Part shown: in pieces, positions 1-7,712 of the stretch
How the letters are laid out: every line of letters starts with the position of its first letter
Numbering within the stretch: the stretch's first letter is position 1
Assembly (NCBI GenBank): GCA_905211485.1
Contig: CAJMAW010000033.1
Span: 1-24,596, forward strand
Length of the DNA stretch: 24,596 bases
Direction of reading: 5' to 3'
DNA from: an uncultured Lentisphaeria bacterium
Lineage (GTDB): Bacteria; Verrucomicrobiota; Lentisphaeria; Victivallales; UBA1829
Position numbers and translations under genes: made by a program
Notes under the pieces: model-generated
What the model was told of the DNA's origin: nothing
What the model saw: the letters and a program-made list of their open reading frames with translations, nothing else
Database searches by the model: none

Positions 1-702
1 TGGCCGGACGGCAGGCTCCGCCATGCGACCGGGCCTGAAACCGGACCTTACCTCTCGCTCGGGTATCCCGGGATGACGACCGACTTTGAATACGGAGACG
101 AGCGGGAAAACTGGGTGGTCATGATGGACTGCCCCGAACTCCAATACGATCCTGAGGGACACTGCCTCTTCCTGGCGGAGGAAGACGGCAGAATCATCCG
201 CCCTCTTCCGGACAGGGTCTTTGTCTCCTCCATGGAAGTGCCTCTGCTCCGCCGGACCTTTTCGGAAATTACATCCGCTTACCGTTCGGCTCTTCCGCAG
301 GAACTGCTGAGAGCGAATTTCCTGCTGGCTTCACTCTTCCCCGCCTTCCTGAAAACTGAGTTTTCCGATGAAAACGGTCCTGCCGAATCTCTCCGCCGCC
401 TGATAGACGAGGATGCAAAATGGGAATATTCTCTCTCGGAACTCTGCCGCCGCTCCGGATTCAGCCGGGACCATCTGCGGCGCGCTTTCCGGATCCGGTA
501 CGGGATTACTCCGGGGGAATACCGGAGCAGAAGACGCCTGCACCTGATTCTGCATCTCATCGCCTACAGTTCCATGAGCCTGAAGGAGATTGCCTATGAA
601 GTGGGCATGCGCCATGTGACGCATCTGAATGCGTTTCTGATGCGTAGCTGCGGGAAAACGCCTTCCGAAATTTGTCGTTCCTACCGCCGTTCACTCCATT
701 GA
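1..702 (+). CDS. AraC-family transcriptional regulator, 5' end outside the window
   Basis: The reading frame is open from base 1, so the gene starts before the window; the ATG at 73 is probably internal because the frame upstream reads like normal protein. About 233 residues are visible. The last 100 residues form the two helix-turn-helix AraC DNA-binding domain: the first around SLSELCRRSGFSRDHLRRAF, the second around LKEIAYEVGMRHVTHLNAF, ending in the family's typical GKTPSEICRSYRR. The upstream part resembles a sugar-sensing N-terminal domain of AraC proteins but is too short to type. The target gene is not visible; it may lie upstream of the window. The domain call is firm, the ligand is unknown. 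Confidence 0.88.
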   Translation, partial: WPDGRLRHATGPETGPYLSLGYPGMTTDFEYGDERENWVVMMDCPELQYDPEGHCLFLAEEDGRIIRPLPDRVFVSSMEVPLLRRTFSEITSAYRSALPQELLRANFLLASLFPAFLKTEFSDENGPAESLRRLIDEDAKWEYSLSELCRRSGFSRDHLRRAFRIRYGITPGEYRSRRRLHLILHLIAYSSMSLKEIAYEVGMRHVTHLNAFLMRSCGKTPSEICRSYRRSLH

Positions 703-776
703 ATCTCTCGGCTGCCGAATTCCGCATGTGGGGGAGTTGCGAAAAAAAAGGAAAAAATATGCGTCAGCACCTTGTG

Positions 777-814
777 AAAAAGAGTTCCCCGGCTGCTTTT
801 CGTCTGAGGCGGGG
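777..814 (-). terminator. Possible weak intrinsic terminator of the HtrA-like gene
   Basis: Read on the minus strand, a CCCCG/CGGGG stem (810-814 with 787-791) is followed, after five bases, by a run of five T (777-781). It lies 62-99 bases past the stop of the protease gene. The stem is short and the loop is 18 bases, so this is tentative. The rest of 703-875 shows nothing else clear. Confidence 0.28.
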
Positions 815-875
815 ATATCGCCCCACGTGAAGGAGAAAAAAGGGAGGGGAAAAGGAGGCGGAACGATCGAAATCC

Positions 876-2327
876 TTATTGGACTGTAAGGATGACACGG
901 CGTTTGATCAGAAAGACTCCTCCTCCGTTGTTTTTTCTCTGCGGCGCCGGAGTTCCGGAGGCGGAGGAAAAGGAGATGAATTCAGCCTGAATCCGTTCCC
1001 CCGGAGAGGTTTTTTCAAGCGCCTGTGCAAGGTCGGTCGGGGAGTTGATTCTGTGAGCGTTGAGTGAGACGAGCATATCCCCTCTGCGCAGAGGCAGTCC
1101 GGAATTTCCGGGCAGATCGTCCAGAATGACGCCCGAATGGAAGGGGAAGTGCAACAGTTCCGCAAGCTGCGGAGTCAGAAGACGCAGGCTCAGATGAAGT
1201 TTCTTTTCCGCCAGTTCAAGGCCGTCCGGATGACGGAGCGGTTCGAGTTTGAGTCGGAATACTGTATTCTTTCCCCGCAGGCGAAGGGTGACGGTCTCCT
1301 CCGCCTTGAGCTCCGTCATCTGGCGGCAGAGTCCGGGCAGCGACTTGCAGTCCGCCCCGTTGAATTCCTCCAATACGCTTCCCGGAGTGACTCCCGCGCG
1401 GGATGCCGGACTCCCCTCCAGCACCTCCGCAATGAATATTTCAGGTTTCTGCTCCTCCACCGAAACCCGGATCTGAGGCAGAATGCCCAGAGACAGCGAA
1501 TGCAGTTTTTCCGGAATCATCCACCCCGCAAGCGTGTTTTCAATGCGCAGAAGCGGAATGGCGAATCCGATGCGCGGCGCGTCTTTGAAGGAGGACATGT
1601 TCATGCCGATCATGTTGCCGTCCATATTGATCAGAGGGCCTCCGCTGTTGCCGGGGTAAACGCCGGCATCGGTCTGGAGGATGTCGGCAAAGAGGGTTTT
1701 CCCCCGGTAGGTGAATTTCCGGTGCGTGGCGCTGAGAATGCCCACCGTCACCGAACTGTCCAGCCCGAACGGGTTCCCGACGGCTATGACGGTTTCCCCG
1801 ATCAGAAGATCGTTGACCTGCGCAATCCGGATCGGGACGAGAGTCGCGGGGGGATTGAGCAGACGCAGAAGCGCAATGTCGTTCTGATTGTCGGCCGCAA
1901 GAGTCTGTGCCTGATAGACCTGGCCGTTGCTCAGGGTAATGTCGATTTCAGACGCCCGGTGTATGACGTGTGCCGTGGTGAGAATCAGACCCGAACTGTC
2001 AATCACCGATCCGCTCCCCAGGGAATAAGATTCCCGTCCGGGCGCGGAAGCGCCGTCTTCCGCTGTTCCCGAAGGCAGCGGAGAAAAAGGAAAAGCGTTT
2101 TCTCCAGTGCTTTCCCTGATGATCCGTTTCGTGCTGATGTTCACAACAGACGGCATCGCTTCCCGGAGAATCGACACCACGGCGCTTTCCCGGGAGGACG
2201 CTTTCTCTTTGCCTTTCTCCCCGGAACCGCATTCCGATGCCAGAAAAAACGCCAGCCCCGCCGCGGCAAAGAGAATTCCCGCAATACAGGGGAGAAATGT
2301 CCTTGAAAAAGAAAAAAGCATTGTCAT
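876..2327 (-). CDS. HtrA/DegP-type periplasmic serine protease with two PDZ domains
   Basis: A 483-aa trypsin-like protease of the HtrA family, which degrades or refolds damaged proteins in the periplasm. Residues 10-31 are a hydrophobic N-terminal signal or anchor; C33 is preceded by Glu, so it is not a good lipobox. The catalytic triad is visible: His120 in TTAHVIH, Asp150 in NDIALLRL and Ser228 in PGNSGGPL. The usual TDAAINPGNSGG is TDAGVYPGNSGG here. PDZ1 spans about 275-360 and PDZ2 about 370-455, the latter more divergent. The start is ATG at 2327 (a second ATG two codons later), with AGGAAA just upstream. It is divergent from the DUF2851 gene. Family assignment is firm; substrate and whether it acts as DegP, DegQ or DegS are open. 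Confidence 0.95.
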   Translation of the reverse strand: MTMLFSFSRTFLPCIAGILFAAAGLAFFLASECGSGEKGKEKASSRESAVVSILREAMPSVVNISTKRIIRESTGENAFPFSPLPSGTAEDGASAPGRESYSLGSGSVIDSSGLILTTAHVIHRASEIDITLSNGQVYQAQTLAADNQNDIALLRLLNPPATLVPIRIAQVNDLLIGETVIAVGNPFGLDSSVTVGILSATHRKFTYRGKTLFADILQTDAGVYPGNSGGPLINMDGNMIGMNMSSFKDAPRIGFAIPLLRIENTLAGWMIPEKLHSLSLGILPQIRVSVEEQKPEIFIAEVLEGSPASRAGVTPGSVLEEFNGADCKSLPGLCRQMTELKAEETVTLRLRGKNTVFRLKLEPLRHPDGLELAEKKLHLSLRLLTPQLAELLHFPFHSGVILDDLPGNSGLPLRRGDMLVSLNAHRINSPTDLAQALEKTSPGERIQAEFISFSSASGTPAPQRKNNGGGVFLIKRRVILTVQ

Positions 2328-2365
2328 ATTTTCCTGGGACCATACAGTACAGAATAGAACGCTCT

Positions 2366-2394
2366 ACAATAACCGGAATGACGGCAAAATGCAA
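2366..2394 (-). promoter_or_regulatory. Candidate sigma-70 promoter of the HtrA-like gene
   Basis: On the minus strand TTGCAT (2389-2394) is followed after 17 bases by TATTGT (2366-2371), giving a leader of about 30 bases. The -35 box coincides with the start codon of the divergent DUF2851 gene. On the plus strand the same stretch contains TACAAT (2365-2370), a good -10 for DUF2851 but without a clear -35. Confidence 0.42.
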
Positions 2395-4023
2395 ACGGAT
2401 TATCAGAATTCTCCGCTTTCCTCCGGATTCGGAGAGGAGACCTCCTTTCCGGAAGAGATTCTTCAACTCCTGCGCATGCAGAGTTCCTGGATGCGTCTTG
2501 ATCTTCCCGCCTCCCTTCCGCTGATTGCAGGGGGAACAGTCGAAATCCTTTCCCCGGGCGTCTGGAACCATGGCGCGGAACCGGATTTCCTGAACGCAAG
2601 AATCCGCTTCAGTTCCTCCGGAGAAACCCGTATCGGGGACGTGGCGCTGCGCCCGGGAACAAGCGACTGGATCCGGATCGCTTATGCGGCAAAGGAACCC
2701 GTATACAAAAATGTCGTTCTGCGCGTCGTGGAAAACAATGATTTCCCGGAGATCCTGCAGAAATCCATCCGCGATTCCTTTGCCCTGCGTGGAATTCCCG
2801 TCTGCCTCCTTCCGCGGGGGAAGGCGCCTTCCTTCCATCCCGGAATCTCTTCTTCTGCTCCGGGAAAGACCTTCCCTGCCGCTGCCGCCGCCGTTTCACC
2901 CGACGCCTTTCTCTCTTCCCCCGTTTCCTCCGGGGTCGCGGAAGAACGGGAACGGAAAAAGAAGAAAAGAAAACTCCTTCCTGTGGTGGAACCCGCGCAA
3001 CGGCGTTCTTCCGCTTCCTGCGGCGCATGTGCTCCATTCTTCGGATCCCTTCCAGCAGAGGCTCTGATCCATTTCCTGGAAAATGCCGGACTCGAACGCA
3101 TGAGAAGAAAATCGGAACGGATCCTTCTGGAGATGCTCCGTTCCGGCTCGGGAAACGCCTTTCTGGGCGCTTTTCTTTCTTTTCTCGGTTCAGGTGGGCG
3201 GAACAGGGAGAATTTCCGGGTGCTTCAGCACCGCCTGCAGGCCTATCCGCCGGAGTGTCTGGAAACACACTTTGAAGCGCTTATCTGGGGAGAATCCGGC
3301 CTGCTGCCGGATCCTTCCCTGACTCCGCTTCCGGAAGATGCGGAAAAAATCGTGAAGAAGCTCTGGCTGCACTGGTGGCGTCTGCGCCGGGAGGCTTCCT
3401 CTCCGCTCCCCTGGGTGAATGACAGCCGCCCGCTGAACAGTCTGGAACGCCGCATCGCTATGGCAGCGGCGTTTTTCAGACGTTTCCCGGGAAGAAATCC
3501 GCTTCCGCATTTTGCTGCGCTTCTCGGCGCGGATCCTTCTCCCCTCCCGGGAGACAAAGAGAAGCCGGAAAAAGAAGAAAAAAAGAACCCCGCGGAGGAA
3601 AAGAGGAAGGAAAAGACCCCCCGTTATTCGCTCCTTCTCAATTCCCTTCGTCTGAATGATGCTTTCTGGGACGTTCACACATCCTTTCGCTCCGGCGCCC
3701 TGAAACGTCCTGCCGCACTGCTCGGGAATGCCCGTTCGCTGGAAATCGCCGCCAACGTGATTCTGCCGGCTCTCAGAGCTTCCGCCATGATCCGGCATGA
3801 GAAAGAACTTCTGGAACTTTCCGAAGCCTGCTTTCTTTCGCTCCCCGCTCTGGAAATGAACCGTACACTCAGAGACATGCGTTCTTTCTGCTTCTCTTCC
3901 CGAAGAGGAATTTTCCCTTCAGCCGCCTCGATGCAGGGGGCGATTCATCTCTGCAGGACCTATTGTGAAGCGACTGCGTTCGACTGCAGCATCTGCCGCT
4001 TCCGGCGTTCCCTGCTGCTGTAA
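2389..4023 (+). CDS. DUF2851 family protein with extra charged linkers
   Basis: A 544-aa protein of the uncharacterised DUF2851 family. Family landmarks are visible: an N-terminal block with GGTVEILSPGVWNHGAEPDF (49-67) and GDVALRPGTSDW (83-94), where the family usually has GDVEIH; then near the C-terminus GNARSLEIAANVILPALRA (446-464) and a cysteine-rich end, C522-x3-C526 and C533-x2-C536. It is longer than the usual roughly 420 residues because of low-complexity charged stretches around 184-196 (Arg/Lys) and 389-411 (Glu/Lys). An earlier in-frame ATG at 2107 would overlap the divergent protease gene by 221 bases and encodes nothing family-like, so I start at 2389. Function is unknown; the cysteines could bind metal, which is inference. 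Confidence 0.85.
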   Translation: MQTDYQNSPLSSGFGEETSFPEEILQLLRMQSSWMRLDLPASLPLIAGGTVEILSPGVWNHGAEPDFLNARIRFSSSGETRIGDVALRPGTSDWIRIAYAAKEPVYKNVVLRVVENNDFPEILQKSIRDSFALRGIPVCLLPRGKAPSFHPGISSSAPGKTFPAAAAAVSPDAFLSSPVSSGVAEERERKKKKRKLLPVVEPAQRRSSASCGACAPFFGSLPAEALIHFLENAGLERMRRKSERILLEMLRSGSGNAFLGAFLSFLGSGGRNRENFRVLQHRLQAYPPECLETHFEALIWGESGLLPDPSLTPLPEDAEKIVKKLWLHWWRLRREASSPLPWVNDSRPLNSLERRIAMAAAFFRRFPGRNPLPHFAALLGADPSPLPGDKEKPEKEEKKNPAEEKRKEKTPRYSLLLNSLRLNDAFWDVHTSFRSGALKRPAALLGNARSLEIAANVILPALRASAMIRHEKELLELSEACFLSLPALEMNRTLRDMRSFCFSSRRGIFPSAASMQGAIHLCRTYCEATAFDCSICRFRRSLLL

Positions 4024-4278
4024 GGACATTTTGAGGAGGCTCTTCTGCAATACAAGCAAGTCCTGTAATCAATCAATATGAATATGAGGATGTCAGGAGT
4101 TTTTCCCTCCCCTCCTTTTTCCCCTTTCTTTGCTCTCCTTTTCCTTCCTTCTCCTGCCCTTGTTTTTCTTTTTCCTTATATGAATATGATCCGCGGGAGC
4201 GACTTTTCCCCGTCTGTATTATTCAGAAGGAAACAAAAGGGATTCTTCTTCCCCCTCATGAAGATTTGCGGAAGCGGC
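4024..4278. other. Intergenic stretch, pyrimidine-rich, no gene supported
   Basis: The region between DUF2851 and the 67-aa gene is dominated by C/T-rich sequence (about 4100-4180). A 104-residue reading frame starting at 4078 runs through the terminator and across the opposite gene and has low-complexity composition, so it is not called. No convincing plus-strand terminator was seen here. Confidence 0.6.
4076..4189. repeat. 12-bp direct repeat ATATGAATATGA flanking a pyrimidine tract
   Basis: Exact copies of ATATGAATATGA lie at 4076-4087 and 4178-4189, 102 bases apart start to start, on either side of a C/T-rich tract. The copies are seen directly; a role is not known. Confidence 0.55.
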
Positions 4279-4314
4279 AAAAAAAAAAGATCCCGCCTTT
4301 TCAGACGGGATCTT
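4279..4314 (-). terminator. Intrinsic terminator of the 67-aa gene
   Basis: On the minus strand the 9-bp perfect stem AAGATCCCG/CGGGATCTT (4306-4314 with 4287-4295, 10-base loop) is followed by an uninterrupted T run (A run at 4279-4288 on the plus strand). It begins 25 bases past the stop codon. Confidence 0.85.
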
Positions 4315-4339
4315 GAGCGATGCGGAAAAGATAAAAAAT

Positions 4340-4543
4340 TCAGGCCTTGCCAACGGGGCATTTCAGTTTGTCATAAGCGGCTTTGGCAATAAATTTCGTG
4401 AGATTTGTTCCGTCGTCGTCTTTCGCGCGGACCGCATAGCGTTCCTGGATGCCTTTGCTGGTCTCTCTCTTGTAGACGACCTTGGTGCATTTTTTGTCAT
4501 CAATTTCGACGTTTTCTCTTTTCTTGACGTTGTAGAATTTCAT
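4340..4543 (-). CDS. Conserved-looking 67-aa protein of unknown function
   Basis: A small, highly charged soluble protein beginning MKFYNVKKRENVEID and ending KLKCPVGKA. It has no signal peptide or membrane segment; two cysteines (C19 and one four residues before the GKA end) and many Lys/Asp/Glu. An in-frame ATG 16 codons upstream (4591) exists, but GGGAGAAG sits eight bases before the ATG at 4543, and the leader before it contains a palindrome, so the shorter form is preferred. It is a stand-alone transcription unit with its own promoter candidate and a strong terminator, which argues that it is a real expressed gene. I do not recognise the family with certainty and assign no function. Confidence 0.75.
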   Translation of the reverse strand: MKFYNVKKRENVEIDDKKCTKVVYKRETSKGIQERYAVRAKDDDGTNLTKFIAKAAYDKLKCPVGKA

Positions 4544-4572
4544 TCCCGCTTCTCCCTGGTTTGGTTGACTGT

Positions 4573-4587
4573 TACACACCGTGTGTA
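4573..4587. promoter_or_regulatory. 15-bp perfect palindrome, candidate operator
   Basis: TACACAC-C-GTGTGTA is a perfect inverted repeat with a one-base centre. It lies 30-44 bases before the start of the 67-aa gene and just downstream of the predicted transcription start. The one-base centre makes a DNA operator more likely than an RNA hairpin. The binding protein is unknown. Confidence 0.55.
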
Positions 4588-4601
4588 TCAAACTTGGTAG
4601 A

Positions 4602-4629
4602 AATATGGTCCTGAAAAAATCAAATGCAA
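4602..4629 (-). promoter_or_regulatory. Candidate promoter of the 67-aa gene
   Basis: On the minus strand TTGCAT (4624-4629), 16 bases, CATATT (4602-4607). The predicted start of transcription is near 4595, which places the palindrome at about +8 to +22. The match to consensus is moderate. Confidence 0.4.
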
Positions 4630-4808
4630 ACCGAAAAATGAAAAAAAGTGAAAAATGAAACAGGAAACTTGCATTTCAAGGAGAAAAAGCGTGATTCCAA
4701 GCTGTTTTTCCAAAAATTTTCTCACTTGTTATGTTGGGGAAAACTTGGGGAAAAACTTGGGAATTTCTTCCTCTCTGCGCTCCGGGTGGAGAAGAAGATG
4801 CGGTTCTT

Positions 4809-5642
4809 CTACTTCTCTTCCAGGGAAGCGCTGCTTTCCGGAGGCAGGGCCGAACTCTTCCGGAAACGAAGGGGGGAAATGCCTGTTTTGCGATGGAAAA
4901 CGGCGGAAAAGTAATTGCCGTCTGAAAAGCCGCAGAGGAAGGCGATTTCTGTTACGGAAAGATGGCGGTGGAATTTCAGCAGCACTTTGGATTCCTCCAG
5001 GCGTTTCCATGTCAGGAGTTCCCGGAAGGTCTTTCCTGTCTGACGGCGGAGAATCCCTCCCAGATAATTCGGATTGACGCGGAGCCGTCCGGCCAGATCT
5101 GAAAGCGCAATGTTTTCCGGATAATGCGATGCAATGAAATTCAGGGCGCTTTCCCGGTAGAAACTTTCCTTTCTGTGTTTTTTATCGGAATTTCCATCTT
5201 CTCCGGCGCATCCCAGTTCGGCTTCCGCGGCGATCAGTTCTTTCAGGAAGGTTTCCGCCCGGCGGATCCCCCGCATGCTTTCCTGAAAGGATGATGCTTG
5301 AGACTGCTTCCCCTCCCGAAGGGGGATGCCGCTGAAATAAAGAATTCCTCCCAGCTGTCCCCGGAGAAAAACCGGCACGCAGTATTCCCGGACGCCGAAA
5401 GGACAGGTGCTGAAAAAGCTTTTCCCTTTCAGCGCTTTGGCAAAACCGGCGCTTTTATGGGCGGAACATTCCTTCAGACGCCCTGAAAGCTTGATCCCCC
5501 TGCAGAATTCCGAATGGTGCAGATACTGGTTCTGCGCCAGGGACAGGGGACTCTGCCGGTAGAAAACCGGGTGAAAGGGTTCCAGACTGATGGAAAGATT
5601 CCATTTCTTTTCATAAAAACGCATGGCTTCGGAAAGCGTCAT
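4809..5642 (-). CDS. AraC-family regulator with PocR-like sensor domain
   Basis: A 277-aa regulator. Residues about 20-105 resemble the PocR ligand-binding domain: conserved cysteines C47, C59, C80 and C88 in contexts EFCRGIKLSG, LKECSAHKS, STCPFGV and EYCVPVFLRGQLGGIL. Residues about 165-262 are the AraC double helix-turn-helix (IALSDLAGRLRVNPNYLGG and VTEIAFLCGFSDGNYFSAVF, then the TGISPLRFR end). PocR-type domains are thought to bind small hydrocarbon-derived ligands; the cysteines could hold a metal or sense redox state, which is inference. No good ribosome site lies near the ATG at 5642 (AGGAG is 15 bases away). It is divergent from the FAD-dependent oxidoreductase, its likely target. 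Confidence 0.9.
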   Translation of the reverse strand: MTLSEAMRFYEKKWNLSISLEPFHPVFYRQSPLSLAQNQYLHHSEFCRGIKLSGRLKECSAHKSAGFAKALKGKSFFSTCPFGVREYCVPVFLRGQLGGILYFSGIPLREGKQSQASSFQESMRGIRRAETFLKELIAAEAELGCAGEDGNSDKKHRKESFYRESALNFIASHYPENIALSDLAGRLRVNPNYLGGILRRQTGKTFRELLTWKRLEESKVLLKFHRHLSVTEIAFLCGFSDGNYFSAVFHRKTGISPLRFRKSSALPPESSASLEEK

Positions 5643-6026
5643 GGCAGAGAATACGGACTCCTGATCTCTTGAATTTTAAAATCTGTGATAATTTAAGATT
5701 TTTTCCGGGAAAAGTCAAGGATTCTCCTTTTCCGCAACGTTATTTTACCTCATCGCAAAAGATCGTGAAAGAAAGAACAGGAGAAAATGGGAAAAGGCGG
5801 ATTCCCGGAGCGCCGGGAAGAAATGGAGAAAAAATCCGGGGAGGGGAGGGACTCTTCAGAAGTACCCTTTCCCACGCCTTGTCTCTCATCTTTTTCCCTC
5901 TCTGGAATTTTCCCGCTTTACGGAAACGGAATCAATCCAAATCTCCCAGAGAGCAATCGTAAAGAGAAAGAATGAAGCAAAACGCCGGAGAAAAAAACGG
6001 AAGCAAAAACGGAAAGGACCTGAAAA
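5643..6026. promoter_or_regulatory. Divergent control region of the AraC/PocR and FAD oxidoreductase genes
   Basis: This 384-bp gap is AT-rich near 5669-5706, where the regulator's promoter probably lies, though no box pair with good spacing was found. An 8-bp inverted repeat CTCTCTGG (5898-5905) and CCAGAGAG (5946-5953), 40 bases apart, is the only dyad noticed near the oxidoreductase. AAAGGA precedes that gene's ATG by about ten bases. No gene was seen in the gap. Confidence 0.45.
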
Positions 6027-7355
6027 ATGAATGGAAACACAGCGGAGAGAAAAACCTACACGGAAAAGGGAAGGCAAATCCCCGTTACAGCCCAGGCGGA
6101 TGTTCTGGTGGCGGGAGGCGGTCCGGCCGGGATCGGAGCGGCGCTGGGGGCGGCGAGGGCGGGGGCGAAAGTGCTGATGGTGGAACAGTCGAATGTGCCG
6201 GGAGGAATGGCCACTTCCGGAATGATGTCGGACTGGAGTCCCGGGACGGATTCCCCCCTCATGAAGGAAATCATGACCCGAACCCTTCAGAATCCCTCCA
6301 TGCCTCCTGTTCCCAATGAAGGCAGCCTGAACTGCATTCCCCATGAATGCCTGACATCCACTCTTTTCCAGATGCTGGAGGAAGCGGGAGTGGAACTGCG
6401 TTTGTATACGATGATCGCGGATGCCGTGGTGGAGGACGGGACCATGCGCGGCGTGATTACCGAAAGCAAGTCGGGTCGGGAAATGCTGGAAGCGGAAGTC
6501 GTGGTGGACGCCACCGGCGACGGCGATGTCGCCGCCCGCGCCGGCGCCGCCTTCCGTACCGGACGCGAGGAGGACGGCTTGTGTCAGCCGATGACGCTCA
6601 TGTTCCGCATCGCGGGAGTGGATTATTCCCGGGCGATCTTTCCGCCTTCCTTCGAGTCTTACATGGATGTTCCGGACGGAGAGATCCAGTCCCTCGGAAA
6701 ATCCATTCTTCCTTATCCCGCCGGGCACGTCCTCCTGTACCGGACCCGGATCCCGGGCGAGGTCTGCGTGAATATGACGAACGCCATCCGTTTCGACGGA
6801 ACAGACGCCCGCCAGCTTACGGAAGCCGAGAAACTCTGCCGCAAACAGATCGATGCGATCATTCCCTTTCTCCGGCGCTATGTCCCCGGATATGAAAACT
6901 GTTATCTGGTGGCTGTCGCGCGGAATGTCGGTGTGCGGGAAACCAGGCATTTCCGAGGCCTCTACACGCTCACTGCGGAGGACATCCTCGAAGCCCGTGT
7001 CTTCCCGGACTGGATCGCTACAAAAAATTATTTCAACTTCGACATTCATTCCCTCAAGGGCCCCGGCCTCGACGAACATGGCGTCCAGCGCAAATTCCGC
7101 TCCAAAGGCGCTTACACCATTCCTTACCGAGCCTGTGTCCCGGAAAAAATCGACGGGCTTCTCCTTGCTGGAAGAAGCATTTCCGGCACCCACAAGGCTC
7201 ATTCCAATTACCGGGTGATGCCGATTTGTCTGAACATGGGGCAGGGGGTCGGCGTTGCCGCAGCCCTTGCCGCAAAAAGAAGGATCCGCCCGCGGGAGGT
7301 TCCGGTTCCGGAGGTGCAGGAAATCCTGAAGCGTCAGGGCGTTTCCGTCGAATGA
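6027..7355 (+). CDS. FAD-dependent oxidoreductase (FAD_oxidored family)
   Basis: A 442-aa flavoprotein. The N-terminus carries the dinucleotide-binding fold: VLVAGGGPAGIGAALGAARA (27-46) ending at E53 in VLMVEQ, then PGGMATSG. A second FAD contact, VVDATGDGDVAARAGA, lies around 165-180, and the C-terminus has GLLLAGRSISGTHKAHSNYR and NMGQGVGVAAALAA, typical of the family where the end of the protein closes over the flavin. There is no signal peptide, so it is probably cytoplasmic. Members of this family are abundant in sugar-degrading PVC bacteria but few have known substrates; the reaction is therefore not assigned. Divergent position suggests control by the AraC/PocR regulator. Confidence 0.9.
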   Translation: MNGNTAERKTYTEKGRQIPVTAQADVLVAGGGPAGIGAALGAARAGAKVLMVEQSNVPGGMATSGMMSDWSPGTDSPLMKEIMTRTLQNPSMPPVPNEGSLNCIPHECLTSTLFQMLEEAGVELRLYTMIADAVVEDGTMRGVITESKSGREMLEAEVVVDATGDGDVAARAGAAFRTGREEDGLCQPMTLMFRIAGVDYSRAIFPPSFESYMDVPDGEIQSLGKSILPYPAGHVLLYRTRIPGEVCVNMTNAIRFDGTDARQLTEAEKLCRKQIDAIIPFLRRYVPGYENCYLVAVARNVGVRETRHFRGLYTLTAEDILEARVFPDWIATKNYFNFDIHSLKGPGLDEHGVQRKFRSKGAYTIPYRACVPEKIDGLLLAGRSISGTHKAHSNYRVMPICLNMGQGVGVAAALAAKRRIRPREVPVPEVQEILKRQGVSVE

Positions 7356-7646
7356 GAAAACGAGGCTGTTCCTGTTTGCAGGTTGTTTCCCGCGGCAGGT
7401 CCGGAGAACTTGTCCGGTGTTTTTCAGCCTTGTTTTTTCCCCTCTCTCTCCCTCCTCATTTACTTTATGTCCCGGATTTCAGGGATGTCAGAAGGATGGG
7501 TGGGGGGGAGAGTTCTTTTTATCCTTCGCCTCCTTTTTCTCATGATACAGGAAAAGAGGGATGAGTTTCCCCCCCCCTCCGGCTTTTCCATATTTCAGAA
7601 TTTCAGAAAAGTTTTCAAAAAATCCCGCCTGCTTCCGGAAAATGCC
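7356..7646. other. Intergenic stretch before marR, C/T- and G-run-rich
   Basis: No gene is supported. The segment holds a weak terminator (separate entry), a G run near 7500-7512 and a C run near 7569-7578. Reading frames here have low-complexity Pro/Ser/Phe composition and no start signal. Confidence 0.55.
7401..7424 (+). terminator. Possible terminator of the FAD oxidoreductase gene
   Basis: CCGGA (7401-7405), seven-base loop, TCCGG (7413-7417), then TG and five T. The stem is only five pairs, so it is tentative. It lies 46 bases after the stop codon. Confidence 0.35.
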
Positions 7647-7674
7647 TTGAAAAGACGGAAAAAATAAATATATT
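7647..7674 (+). promoter_or_regulatory. Candidate marR promoter
   Basis: TTGAAA (7647-7652), 16 bases, TATATT (7669-7674). The end of the -10 box overlaps the operator candidate at 7673-7687, as expected for an autorepressed gene. Confidence 0.5.
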
Positions 7675-7687
7675 AGTTAGGAAACTA
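7673..7687. promoter_or_regulatory. MarR operator candidate, site 1
   Basis: TAGTT-AGGA-AACTA (7674-7687) is an inverted repeat with five-base arms. The 13-mer TTAGTTAGGAAAC (7673-7685) recurs exactly, in inverse orientation, before the efflux genes at 8333-8345. Position at the -10 box of marR fits autorepression. Confidence 0.7.
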
Positions 7688-7712
7688 TATAAATATAGAA
7701 GGGGAATTGCCT

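Noticed and set aside
1137..2306. Long plus-strand open frame of 389 codons
   Set aside because: It is the antisense shadow of the HtrA-like gene, which has a full catalytic triad; the shadow has no recognisable domain and an atypical Arg/His-rich composition.
2107..2388. Upstream extension of the DUF2851 gene from an ATG at 2107
   Set aside because: It overlaps the divergent protease coding region and both promoter candidates, and family similarity begins after 2389.
4078..4392. 104-codon plus-strand frame
   Set aside because: It crosses the terminator and the 3' half of the 67-aa gene and has a low-complexity Phe/Pro/Leu composition.
4734..4763. TTGGGGAAAAC-type tandem repeat after the PocR-type AraC gene
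   Set aside because: Only two and a half short A/G-rich copies in a low-complexity stretch; no structure or role can be argued.
5886..7202. Minus-strand open frame of 438 codons
   Set aside because: Antisense to the FAD-dependent oxidoreductase; no family features, no start signal. Similar shadows lie opposite the pump (11290-12687), ugd (13229-14659), the large LVIVD gene (16556-18181) and the FrhB-like gene (18474-19898).
7495..7580. G-quadruplex near the G run before marR
   Set aside because: GGGTGGGGGGG gives at most three G-triplets close together; the C run 60 bases on does not supply a fourth on the same strand.
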